Part shown: one piece after another, positions 1 to 11,800 of the stretch
Position numbering within the stretch: the first letter of the stretch is position 1
How the letters are laid out: every line of letters starts with the position of its first letter
Origin: Antedon mediterranea
Taxonomy: Eukaryota; Echinodermata; Crinoidea; Comatulida; Antedonidae
Direction of reading: 5' to 3'
NCBI RefSeq assembly: GCF_964355755.1
Contig: NC_092677.1
Coordinates: 22,354,101-22,418,100, forward strand
Length of the DNA: 64,000 nt
The notes under the pieces: model-generated
What the model was told of the DNA's origin: nothing
The model's database searches: none
What the model saw: the letters and a program-made list of their open reading frames with translations, nothing else
Made by a program: the position numbers and the translations under genes

Positions 1-321
1 AAACAAAGAAAACAAAACAAATACAACCTAGGCCTACTTCCAATATTATAATCATATAACAAAAAGGTGATTAAATATTTCTATTTTAGAAAACACATGA
101 TTTAAATAAAAGACAATCGATAACAGGTTGCTGACCTATTACACAAATTCGTTTAGGAGCATATAACACTTTAATGCATTTGACGTCATGGTATACTGCC
201 CTCCCAGATTGCTACGATGTTAAGATTCGTTTTCGATGAGAGAAATCCGGATAAATGACTCGATGTGCGTTGGAGTTTTGACAGATAAACCAATTCCGAT
301 AGGAAGTAAAATCTTTATGGA
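1..321. other. AT-rich flank, no gene seen
   Basis: No open reading frame, RNA gene or clear repeat end is visible before the composite repeat that begins with the CCTCCGCCAAGGAGG block. Confidence 0.5.
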
Positions 322-365
322 TTTATTTACCTCCGCCAAGGAGGTATATGTAATCGGTAGCGTGT

Positions 366-502
366 GTTTGTTACTTGGCAAAAAAGAAATTTGCCAAGTA
401 TAGTATTTACTTTGTTACTTGGCAAAAAGAATTTTGCCAAGTATAGTATTCACTTTGTTACTTTGTTTGTTACTTGGCCAAATTGAAAATTGGCCAAGTA
501 TG
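366..502. repeat. Tandem short hairpins (ACTTGGCAAA...TTTGCCAAGT)
   Basis: Three successive copies of a hairpin with ACTTGGC arms and an A/T loop occupy this stretch (the last has TTACTTGGCC arms). A fourth copy sits at about 1137-1169 beside a TTTG/TATG microsatellite. They are non-coding; the small ORFs crossing them are low-complexity. Confidence 0.5.
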
Positions 503-683
503 TTGATCTGTTTGGTTTGTGTGTTTGTTTGTTTGTTTGTCATCACTCTAGCGCTCACAGTTTTGATTCGAATGACTCCAAATGACTACCACACATGTCA
601 CCTGGTGAAAGGACGACACTGCCCAATTTTGGTTAAAATCTGGACCACGGTCCCAATTCTGGACCACTTTTAAAAATTATTTT

Positions 684-960
684 CAGACCTGCTAGTGTTA
701 AAAGATAGGACAGAATTATCAAAAGCCGGTGAGCAGTCTCAAATTAACAAGTGTACTAAAATTGCATTTTCTCGAGAAGTATTTGTCCAAAAAAACCTCA
801 TTTTTGTACAAGAGGCAAGAGTTATAATTTGTGATTTGTAATTTTAAAACATAAGTTGATTTAATATACAGGTTTTTTGATGCGAATAGTTTAAAAAAAC
901 TAATTCTTTCAAATTCACCCGTGTGTTTGTCGCGTTGCTGTTCTATTGTTAGTCTAGTGA
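684..960 (+). repeat. Dispersed module 'GCTAGTGTTAAAAGATAG'
   Basis: A block of roughly 270 bp starts with CAGACCTGCTAGTGTTAAAA, continues through AAGCCGGTGAGCAGTC, and ends near TTGCTGTTCTATTGTTAGTC. It recurs at about 1386-1640 and 2968-3250 (plus strand) and 4797-5010 (minus strand). No ORF is supported. Confidence 0.6.
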
Positions 961-1385
961 AGCTATTGTTAGTTGAACATAACCTTTACACCAAACTCGT
1001 ATACACATGATTGTAGTGAAATTAGCCTAAATCACAGCATAAGACACACTTTTGGTGAAAATTGGGTCAATGTCAGGAGGCCAATTTTGATTTGGCCAAG
1101 TATCGCGCTATGCGCGAAGGCTAGTTTGTTTGTTTGTTACTTGGCAAAAAAGAATTTTGCCAAGTATAGTATTTACTTTGTTTGTTTGTATGTTTGTATG
1201 TTTGTATGTTTGTATGTATGTTTGTTTGTTTGTTTGTTAGCACGATAGCGCCTACAGTTTTCAAGTTATCGTTCTGAATTTTTGGGTGTAGATAGGTATA
1301 TACTTTCAGACCATGCTTATTGAAAATCAACAAAATTTAAAAGTTTATTAATAACTTCACAAATAAAAAAAATGATATTATTTGC

Positions 1386-1640
1386 AGACCGGCTAGTGTT
1401 AAAAGATAGGAGACAATTTTCAAAAGCCGGTGAGCAGTCTCAAATTAACAAGTGTACTAAAATTGCATTTTCCCGAGAAGTATTTCATTTTTAGACATGA
1501 GGCAAGGGTTATAATTTGTGATTTGTAATTTTAAAACATAACTTGATTCGATGTACCGGCTTTTTAATACGAGTAGTTTAAAAAAAAAACCTATTTCTGT
1601 TAAAATCCACCTGCTTGTTTTTCGCGTTGCTGTTCTATTA
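1386..1640 (+). repeat. Second copy of the GCTAGTGTTAAAAGATAG module
   Basis: Same block order as at 684-960, with a short deletion and scattered substitutions. Confidence 0.6.
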
Positions 1641-1869
1641 TTATTCAAATTAATGTATTGTTAGTTGATAATTAGTTTTTTAGAACCAGCGTGTGTCCTT
1701 CCTTATTTCATTCTGTACATAGGGATATACTTACAGAACATGCCTATTGATTTTCAGGAAAATTTATATATTGGTCATGTCAGAAAAGCTTATCTTCTGT
1801 ACGATATATTAAATAGCACGCATTCTGTCTTCTTTTAACATGGACATATTCTTTGATATGGACCAACAT

Positions 1870-1985
1870 ATTAGTCGACTGGTCGAGCGGTTAAGCTTAC
1901 TCCAAGGGTTAAGTACTCCATCGGTTGAGGCAGGGGCGCCGAAAATCGGCACAGGTTCAAGACAACCCTCAACTCCTGGTCCATC
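1870..1985 (+). pseudogene. Class II tRNA-like (Leu/Ser-type) remnant, SINE head
   Basis: GGTCGAGCGGTTAAG resembles the D-arm/A box of a class II tRNA, and CACAGGTTCAAGACAACC resembles a B-box region, separated by an extended variable segment. The acceptor stem does not close well and no convincing anticodon loop is seen, so this is a tRNA-derived repeat rather than a working tRNA. A shortened relative lies at about 2562-2635 in the same sequence context, which supports a repeat family. Confidence 0.35.
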
Positions 1986-2967
1986 TTGATTTTAGAAAGG
2001 TCATTGTTACAATGACGAAGTTTGTTAAACAAATTATAAACCCCAGCAGGATTTGAACCATGTAAATCTAATTACCTAAAGCAAAAAAATGTATCATTCA
2101 ACATGCTCCCTATCAGTGGATATATTGTGCCAAGTACTTCACTCAGTTTCTGAGTGCTTTCATTTGTGTTTTTGTTTGTTTGTTTGTTTGTTTGTTTGCA
2201 CGATAGCGCCTACAGTTTTCAAGTTATCGTTCTGAATTTTTTGATGTAGATAGGTATATACCTTCAGACCATGCCTATTGAAAATCAACAAAAATTTTAA
2301 AATCCACCCGTTTGTTTTTCGCGTTGCTGTTCCATTGTTAGTCAAATGAGACTATTGTTAGTTGATAATTATTTTTTTAGTCATTTTTTTTTATTTCATT
2401 CTGTGCATAGGTATATACTTACTGTCAGAACATGCCTATTGATTTTAAGGAAAATTGATACATTTGTCATGTCACAAAAGCTTATCTTTCATGGATATAT
2501 TAAATAGCACACTCTGTATTCTTTTAACATGAACATATTCTTTGACATGGACCAAAATATTATTCGACTGGCAGGGGCGCCGCAAATCGGCACAGCTTTA
2601 AGACACTCCTCGACCATTATTCTGGTCAATCTTGATTTCAGAAAGTGCCGGGATTGTTTGTATTAAAAAATTATTTAAACAAAATTATTAACCCCAGCAG
2701 GATTTTAACATGTAAAGCTAATACATAAAGCAAAAAAATGTATATTTGAACATGCTCCCAATCAGTGGATATATTTTGCCAAGTACTTCACTCAGTTTCT
2801 GAGTGCTTTCATTTGTTTGTTTGTTAGCAGGATTACTCAAAAAGTAATAACAAGATCTTTACCAAAATGAATATACAGATAGATATGTGGTCAAGGACCA
2901 TTCCATTAAATTTTGGGACCATTTGGGACCATGGTCCCAATTCTGGACCACTTTTTAGTATACTTTT

Positions 2968-3250
2968 TAGACTTGCTAGTATTAAAAGATAGAACAGAAT
3001 TTTTCTAAAGCCGGCGAGCAGTCTTAAAGTAACAAGTAAACTGAAATTGCATTTTCTCGAGAACTACTTGTCTAAAAAATTTTGAACTGAATTTTTGTAC
3101 AAGAGGAAAGAGTTATAATTTGTGATTTGTAATTTTAAAACATAATTTGATTTAATGTGCACGTTTTTTTATGCGAGTAGTTTAAAAAACCTATTTCTTT
3201 TCAAATTCACTCGTTTGATTTTCGCGTTGCTGTTCTATTGTTAGTCAACT
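2968..3250 (+). repeat. Third copy of the GCTAGTGTTAAAAGATAG module
   Basis: Contains AAGCCGGCGAGCAGTCTTAA and ends near TTGCTGTTCTATTGTTAGTC. It is preceded by the ATTACTCAAAAAGTAATAACA block that also precedes the inverted copy near 5150. Confidence 0.6.
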
Positions 3251-4175
3251 GAAGCTATTGTTAATTGAAAGGCTTATTACATAACCATTACACCAAACTC
3301 TCATAAACATGCTTGTAGTGAAATTAGCCTAAATCACAAAGAGCATTAAGACACACACAAATATATATATATATTTTTTTACCGGAGAAGTCTTATGTAG
3401 GAGAATTTTACAATATGAGGTATGCACTCTCAGAGTGGCTTTCTAGTTGTAAAAGAAGTAAATGAAAAATAAAATCTACGAACGAAGATTAGACTTGGTC
3501 CAAGTCTGTATTTATTGTCATTTTTATGTTAGTCCACCAGTCGACGTTTCGATTTTTGTCTGGAAATACAAGCTCAAGTAGTATACGTATGAAACGCCAT
3601 ATGTGCAAATATTTATCTTTTTACTAATTTAGACATGATCAAGACAAAACTCCGTCTGGAACCCAGACTAGACAAAGATGTTCTGATAAATCCAACAATT
3701 AATGTTAATTGCCAAATGTAAAAGAAATATACAAGTCACCTAAATTCAACAAAAACTCCAATGGCTTTTTTTGGTTTATAATTGATAGACTGTATCTATT
3801 AATCGGCGTCACAGAGGAATTGTGCGACTAACTTTTCAATAATATTTTAATCAATAAATTAATTTTACCTAAAAAAAGGTAGTAAAGTAGTAGTCATTTC
3901 ACTTTTTACTCGGGGTACCCGAGTCTAGTACTTACTCATTTTCTCCTTCTCTTCCTCCATCTGGACACTATTGAGTAAAAAGTGCGATTTTTAAAGTACT
4001 ACTCCTCCCTTATTCGTTATAGTATTGAGCTGGGATTTGGCATGAACATACTACAGGGACATGTCCTCAAAGCTATAGAGCCGGATTTTTAATTTTTTGT
4101 TAATTAATTTGTTTAAGTAAGAAGCCACAATGTGTGACACACACCACAGCGTTATGTAGTTATATGGTTATATGC

Positions 4176-4247
4176 GGATTCTTGGCGTAGTGGTTATCAC
4201 GTTTGCTTAACACGCAGAAGGTACCTGGTTCGAGCCCGGACGAAACA
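4176..4247 (+). pseudogene. tRNA-Val(AAC)-like, degenerate acceptor stem
   Basis: TTGCTTAACACGCAG gives an anticodon stem-loop with AAC at the anticodon, and GGTTCGAGCCC is a good B box. The 5' acceptor arm (GGATTCT) does not pair with the 3' arm (CGAAACA), so function is unlikely. Confidence 0.55.
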
Positions 4248-4460
4248 TTTTTTTTTTAAATTTATGGTGAAAAGTACTGTATACGCAATATGATAATTAT
4301 ACAGAGTATATCTTATTTTTATTATTTTTTAAAATACTTATTTTGTGTAATCGGTAATTATCACTTTTACACATGTTTATTTTGCTTTGTGCTTATTACC
4401 ATTTATTTGTAATTTAAATGGATTAAAAAACTTCCTGTAACCCACATTTTTAATGTAAGA

Positions 4461-4531
4461 GGTTTCGTAGTGTAGTGGTTGTCAAGTCTGCTTAACACGC
4501 AGAAGGTCCCGGTTCGAGCCCTGGCGAAACC
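4461..4531 (+). tRNA. tRNA-Val(AAC)-like gene
   Basis: The acceptor arms GGTTTCG and CGAAACC pair perfectly. The A box TAGTGTAGTGG and B box GGTTCGAGCCC match eukaryotic internal promoters, and the TCTGC/GCAGA stem presents loop TTAACAC with anticodon AAC (valine). The T stem has one C-T mismatch, and the molecule is 1-2 nt shorter than usual. Because it sits inside a dispersed repeat with several decayed relatives, it may be a tRNA-derived repeat rather than a dedicated gene. Confidence 0.5.
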
Positions 4532-5228
4532 TATTTTCTTTACTTTCTAACTGTATACGTCTGTATACAGCTTCTTTCGCTGTACCCCGAGTATTGCACA
4601 TTCGTGCTTGTTTTTACTGTTATCGTTAATTTCCTTAAATTGGCCTAATGTTAAGCAAATAGATTAATAAATCTTGTAAAATGTTTATATTTTAAATCCA
4701 TAAAGTACATTCATTTTAAAACTACAAATCATACCTCCACCTACTGTAAAATACATAAGATTTTTCCGGAAAAAATATAGAGTATATATAATATACTAAC
4801 AATAGAAGAGGAACGCCAAAAAACCGGGTGAATTTGAAAAGAAATAGGTCTTTTCAAAACTACAAATCACAAATTATAACTCTTGCTTCTTGTACAAAAA
4901 TTAAGTTTTTTGAACAAGTAGAAAAAAAATGCAATTTCAGTTTGTTACTTTAAGACTGCTCGCCGGCTTTTGAAAATTCTTCCTTATTTTTTAACACTAG
5001 CAGGTCTGAAAATAATACTAAAAAGTAGTCCAGAATTGGGACCGCAATCCGGGTTACTTCCAAAATTTAATGGAGTAGTCCTTGACCACATATCTATCTG
5101 TATTTTGGTAATCATCATTTTAGTAAAGATCTTGCAATAACTTTTTGAGTAATCCTGCTAACAAACAACAAACAGACAGACACATGCGATTGATTACATA
5201 TACAGTACCTCCTTGGCGGAGGTAAATT

Positions 5229-5723
5229 AAACTTTGCTTCAACAATCATGTTTGTACATTACATAATTTGTATGTTTTCGTTGTTCAATTTAGTGGTGAA
5301 ATAATAAAGATAAGAAAATGGGTCATTGGATCAATCTATCTTCAGAAACACTACTTTAATGATCTAAACCTTGTATTACAATATAATGATATATTATAAT
5401 ATAAATACATAAATATAAAAATACAATATATTACAATCAAAAACAATTCAAATTGTAAATTAATGTTCAAACTGTTTTACAATAGTTTAATGAAAAGCTA
5501 TTTATTTGTTGTAAAATTACAAATTTATGAGGTGTCCACAATTGTATTTTTCAAAGGTTTAATTTAACTGAAATTGTCTATATAAAATATCGGTTACCAT
5601 AAAAAAAAATACAACAAAACAGAAAATACCTTCACCTGAAGTATTAAACAAACTATAGTATAATAAGTAATTGCCATGTTAAATGAACATTATGATAATT
5701 ATTTTAATGATTTAACGATAATT
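5229..5723. other. 3' flank of the cathepsin Z gene, AT-rich
   Basis: No ORF or repeat end is seen. On the minus strand this would be the 3' untranslated region and downstream DNA of the protease gene. Confidence 0.4.
5501..5506 (-). terminator. Candidate poly(A) signal of cathepsin Z
   Basis: The plus strand reads TTTATT, i.e. AATAAA on the minus strand, about 220 nt past the stop codon at 5724. It is one of several A/T hexamers here, so the assignment is tentative. Confidence 0.35.
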
Positions 5724-5834
5724 CTATACTATAGGATCAGCATATGCACAGGAATTTTCCACACCAAGATTGTAGTGGTCTCCAGAGCCACCCTTGTATG
5801 CACTGGTTACAAGACGAACCCAACCATTTTCAGC
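5724..5834 (-). CDS. CTSZ: Cathepsin Z exon 7 (C-terminus and stop)
   Basis: The acceptor TTTTAG precedes GCTGAAAATGGTTGG. The exon encodes [19 protein letters not shown] and continues to ADPIV, stopping at TAG (5724). The DPIV ending matches known cathepsin Z C-termini. 111 nt, phase 0. Confidence 0.9.
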   Translation of the reverse strand, partial: AENGWVRLVTSAYKGGSGDHYNLGVENSCAYADPIV

Positions 5835-8800
5835 CTAAAATAAAGAATATCAAGACAGTTACTAACATGTTTTACTATTATTTAATGATATGTTGTCGGC
5901 CGGGAATGGCAGAGAGTCATAGGGATCATTTCTGGATTTGACTTGCCCATTGTGGGGTGACATGGGTGCTGTTGGATTAGGCGTTGTGTTTGGGTATTCG
6001 GTAGGTGGTTTCCTGGAATTTCATGTGTGATTTACGCAAGAAATCTCAAGGGGTGGATTGTTTTGGGATATGTGGATTCCTGTAGTCGTTGCTTGGGCAG
6101 GTTGACTTCGGAATGAGTTTGTGTGACGTTTGGCCGTTCTGTGCGGGGCAATGTATCTTAGTTCGATAAGTATCTTGTTTGATATGATCATATTTTTGTG
6201 TATTTTGTACTTTGGTGTTCCTTGAGCACAGGAATTCGTGGAAATGAAATTTTTTTTAAATGCTGAAAAAACTAGTTGAAAGATAAACATTTCTAGATTA
6301 AAGATTAAATTACTACATTTACCATCTAGCTGCCTTTAAAATTCATAAAGAAAACATTATGTGTGTAAATTAAAAAGGAATTGTAAATTTATGGTTTTCC
6401 TCTACACACAGTTTGATGTTCAGAATGTGACCTACATACAGAAAAAGGAAAAATGATATTGCACAAATTATTTGATGTAAAAGAAATTTCTGAATGTTAT
6501 GTTGAAAAGTTAAAGAGAAATTCCAATACAATTAATTGTTTTTTTTTGTTTTAAATATTTAAAAGATGGACAAGATTGTAAATATAAAAAGGTGGGTGTC
6601 CCTCCGCAAAATACATATTATAAAAAATCTCAACGACCATGTTTCGTAAGTTGTTACGTAATGTCAAACCTCTTTTGTTGGGTACCGCAATGGTCGTTGG
6701 AGCTTTAATTAGTTACACGTGTATTCCTAGAACATAATTTATTTCGTAATTCACGGTTAGCTCAGTTAGTAAAACATGAGGTCATTGATATCAATGCTCA
6801 GTACAGTCGAGTTTGAATCCGCAAAATAAGGTATTTTTAATTATTCAAGCAAGTTACGTGGCGCGGCATGTGAAACGTAGTCTTGTCGACTAATATTTGC
6901 GAGTTCAAGACCCAGTAGATAACTTTTGTTTATTTATCACCAAACGCGAGTGTTGCCACACGCAAATTAAACAGTAGATATCAAACTCCTCAAGAATTTA
7001 CTGGATTTTATATGTTTAATGACAGGGTAACGATAATCACACAAAAATTACTCAGTCAATATCATCGTACTCGAGGAAATATACGATTTACACATACAGT
7101 AAATATTTAATAAATGGGTTATTTGCATAAAAATATACATGTTCTACACAATCCTTGAAATGGGCATTTATTCAATAACATTTTGAGTTAACATTTTTAT
7201 ACATCCTTATTTAATACTACAACCAATATTCATAGGATGAACACCTAGACAGAAGAAAAAAAAAGAATGACATTACTAAAAAGGTTAATATTCATATTAT
7301 ACTTACCCAAGGTTGCCCCCACGAGTTGCGAACTATCCAGTACTCAATATCATTTTCCACACCCCATCCAGCCACAGATATAATGTGGTTGATCTATGTA
7401 ATAAATAACTTTTAATTTTGATAGAGTTCTTTTGTTATTCTACATCTTTACTACTATTATGATTAGTAAAAGTATTTTATTATTATAAAATGAAGAAATC
7501 CTGATACTATATGACAAAGACACTGGGATTGCTAATCTTGCCAAAAATCAAGACAGTAAATGTGTACTTACATAATTAATAAGGTGAAATTCTGTATAAA
7601 TACTTCCACCTTGAAACTTTTCAAATGCATTGGTTGCCATGACACCACAGCTATTTAATAAAAAAAACTAAACATTAAAGTTTTACTTACTTCAACATCT
7701 TTGGAATATTCAATATAGATAGCGCCACCTTTGAAAGCTTCTAATGTAGGAGTGGCCATGATTCCACAACTGCAATAATAATATCAAGTATAATTTAATC
7801 AAATCAATACATACATGAAACAGCAAACATTAAAAGTAGCATGCTTTTAGGCAGGGCATGGGGGTTTACAGTACAGTAAACCCCATTAATCTAAGCGATC
7901 TACTCCCACCTATCAAAAACTCTCTGACAATCTAGTTAGTTCAAATTTACTTTATTATCGATTGAATATATACAGCAAAACTATTAATTTAGCAATATTT
8001 TATATTCGTCAAGGGATATAGTATGTCTCCAGATCACCGAGGGCTATATTTTTTTACCGTGCCCCGATGAAAGCCCAGTAAATATTAATTTTGTTCTATA
8101 TACCATACCACCCAATTTGGCTGGCTAGGCTAGGCCGAAGCAAACACAAACATGGACTTGGTTGGAGTAGGCCTAGGCCTAGTAAGTGGCACAGTTTTGC
8201 TACCAATAAGCAAAAAAAGGCCTGTAATGGATAATTTGTTGCTTCCAGATATGCAATAAATTTTCCCAAATCATACTTTATTTGTTTCTCCATATTTTAA
8301 CTGGCCGCTACACTTACTAAATCCTCTAAGTCAGCTCATACAAAAGTAAATCATCGTATGCTAAGGGCTAGCTACGCAATAGTCGTTTTGTGATCAGATT
8401 GCATTTAAAGAAGAAGGTAGAGGAAACAGAAGTTGTTTTTTTTATTGTTTATAATGTAATGTATAAACCTTAATTTAAAGAATATACATAAAAATAATTA
8501 AAAAAATATTAAGTACAATAATTAGCAATGCAATTAAATTGATACAAGTTTCAATTTTTTATTCCATATTTTATACAACCGGTAAATCAATTTATGCAAG
8601 TGCAGTGACTTACAAATCTAGGTGTAATCTAAGTAGTCCAGACTTGCGAGTTCTGAAAATTAAACTTTGTACGCACCTAATAGGGCCATTTGCATATATC
8701 TCAGCCTTCATCTTGTTTATACCACTGATAGATCCATAGTCACCAACTTTCCAAAGTGTGTAGTTTGATAGGGTAAAGCAGTCTCCAAAGGTTGAACACG

Positions 8801-11800
8801 TACCACATTGATTAAATTTTTCACATTCTGTAGACAAAAATTAAAAAACAAGCAATAAGATGACAGACCCTGACCGTTTTTTCCCCTCTGTAGATCGCAT
8901 TTCTTTCTACACTTGCAGCAGACATTCATTATTATATAACACCTAAATAAATTCCTGTCATTGGATTGGACAATTGTGGGTCACATGGCATGCAATAGTA
9001 CGCACTATTAAATGATCGTTTAACTGTTGTTTCACAATGCTGAATTTCTCTGTTTAAAAACAGTGTTTGGATTGTACTTTATAAGAAGAAACCATGTTAT
9101 AATCCTAAGTATGACGTTGAGATGGAATAAGCTGTAAAGTAAGTGGCCTTTTATATTATTTAGGTAAGTCATACTACTACAGAAAGCTAGCTTGGCTTAA
9201 TCCAACTTTAGATTTGTTATTAGTCTTGTAAGCAGCCAACTTTCATTTGACCTTGGACACATTTTTATTTATATGTGGATTTTTTGTTAGTTTATCTCTG
9301 GCTAGTCAAAACATTTTTTGTAAAATGAATATTGTATACAGAATCGATCCTTTTCATTTATAAAATGACAAAATAGATGGTTAAATTAAACCAAAAACCT
9401 GGCTGGCTGGGTTCAGTTAAATATAATTTTTTCGATGTGAACAACTATGAATGTGACATTAAAATGGCATATTCAACAACAAATTTGTTAAGAATTATTT
9501 TTACAGGGAGACAATACATGACCTACTTTGGTTTTTGGCTTGGTAATTATTGCAAGTTTCATCAGGGATGCCATTTTCGTGTGCATATTTGTAAACTCCA
9601 ATTTGACCACCACCTTCACAGGTTCCAGCACCTCCACAGTCAATGACATTCTGAACGGAAAGATAAGCACTCGGCCAAGCCCCTTTACGTTTTATGTTGA
9701 TACGGTCTGCAGGAAAAATAATGTATTATGTTCACTAATTTAACAAAATACAAACTATATGTGTACAGCCACATCAAAACCAGGCACTTGGTGAAATATA
9801 TATTTTTTTAGTTGATACTATAATGGTATTCCTCACAATATATCCTTCAAAATGGTGTTTGGATCATTTAAATCAAGCAAATATTCCCAGAGTTATGGCA
9901 ATAAATGTATATAGCATTTATACAACAATTTATTTGTAATTACTGAGTAATTAACAGTCAAAGTTTAATGACAAATCAGACAGGAAGTTGCCCCATGCTG
10001 TTGCAGATTGAACAATTAACACCTTAGCAACACTACCTTCTAGATAAACAATCATTCTGAAATTTGGCACACTTATTCAATATAGTGTTTTCTGATATTC
10101 ATGAAAATTTCATCAAAATCCGAGGTGGTTATCATAGTTAATTATGACGATTACAAAGTACCACTAATTTACGTAAAATCTGTCAAATTCATTTATAATA
10201 GTGTAGTGTAAGAATAATACAGTAGGCCTACTAGTAGGTATTCAGGAAGATTGCCTTAGCTTATTATTAGTTCTAAACAAATTTTAAAAAAACAGCAAAC
10301 ATTTTATTAATGAACTTTATTCAATTTTATTTCTCTTTTTACTTTATTTTATCTGCTTTTTGTTCAAAATGGCGCAGGGTACACAATGTCCCTCGTTTCT
10401 GGTCGGCAAAATTCAATTACCAGTATTTTATTTGTGAGTGATTTGTATTGTACTGGTTTTTAGTGTTAATGTTATGTATGTAAGAGAACCTCAACAGTTC
10501 TTTTCAGACTTAATATACGTGGTGTACCGCAAACTTTATATCAACATTTGATTTCGCCATGCAAACCTTCAAAAAATGTTATGTATTCTATTGTTGAACC
10601 AGCACCATAACAGATAGCCACACCCGTTAGCTTGAACAATGTTTTTAAGCATGATGAATAATGTGAAATTTAGCCAAGGTACCAGTATTTTATTTGTGAG
10701 GGATTTGTATTGTACTGGATTTTACTGTTGTTAATGTTATGTAATACGTCTATTGTTGAACCAGCACCTGGTCTGATCATGACAGATAGACACACCTGTT
10801 AGCTTGAACAATGTTTTTAAGCATGATGAATAACGTGAAATTTAGCCAAGGTACCAATATTTTATTTGTGAGGGATTTGTATTGTACTGGTTTTTACGGT
10901 TTATGTTTTGCACACACTCCCCACACACCCAACCCATCATTGGCAATTTTTAAGCATAATGAAATTTAACCAAATTGAAATAAATAAAATAGCCCAGCAG
11001 TAGGCCTAGTAAGTAAAGTAAAGCCTTCCAGGAGGCTTATTATTCTATAGAGAGGAAAACTCTATCTTATTTTAATTGGGCTAGGCCTTGTTGTTGTTAT
11101 TACTATTATTATTACTAGCTAGCTAGGCCTACTATGCCATGCAGCCTATCTAGGCTAGTAGCCCAGCGTAGTAGTAGGCCTAGGCGGATCTCCGCCTAGT
11201 CTAGGCTTATAGTACTAGGCCTAGGCTAGTAGAGCCAGGTCTAGCCTACTGTACCTAGCTAGGCCTAGGCCTAGTGCCAGTGGATTGAGAGTTACATTGC
11301 TAATATCAACTCTTACGATAAATAACTTAGCTAGGCCCTTTACTTTAGTATGTTATAACTTATTGTTATCAAGTCTGAGTCAGTACACGTCACTTTAGTA
11401 TTACTGTGTACAGTACTTAGATGAACTATAAAAAATATATTTTTCTCGACAAGCGTGTACTTTACTAGCGATAAGATTTTGTTGACCTGGAATTTTCCAT
11501 GCTGGATGGGTCATGTGACAAAATTAAACCAATCACATCGCTTCTTTCAGCGTGTTCGTAGCAACAAGGCCGTTTTTGTTTACACTAAAGGGTTCTATAA
11601 AATCGGTTTTTATTGGTCTATATCGTACAATCTGTGACATCACTCATTTATTTTTAGATTCATGAACAAAATACCTATCGAATGATACCAAGCTTTCAGG
11701 GGTTATCTACAAAATTACGGCGTAGGAATGACGAAAATAACTGCTTTTTTATAACGAATTACCACGTTCTTTCAATCGAAACACGAGGATAGAGGCTCAG

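Larger units (their letters stand above)
3903..4612 (-). repeat. ACTCGGGGTAC-ended repeat with two tRNA-Val-like genes
   Basis: The interval starts with TACTCGGGGTACCCGAG and ends with CTGTACCCCGAGTATTGCAC. It holds the purine/pyrimidine-rich block (CTCCTTCTCTTCCTCC), the CTCAAAGCTATAGAGCCGGA block, and two tRNA-Val(AAC)-like sequences 285 bp apart. The same order, inverted, recurs at 18705-19560 and partly at 52322-52905, so the tRNA-like pair travels with this repeat family. Confidence 0.6.
322..5228. repeat. Composite repeat bounded by inverted CCTCCGCCAAGGAGG blocks
   Basis: The block around 329-345 reads ACCTCCGCCAAGGAGGT, and 5207-5223 carries the same block as its reverse complement, followed inward on both sides by TATATGTAATC and TGTTTG-rich sequence. 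Between them lie further repeat modules: TTTG microsatellites, the GCTAGTGTTAAAAGATAG module, tRNA-like pieces and an ACTCGGGG element. Similar 'cgccaaggaggt...tgtttgtttg...gcaggatta' sequences are, from memory, common dispersed repeats in marine invertebrates. The interval is an assemblage of insertions rather than one clean transposon. Confidence 0.45.
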
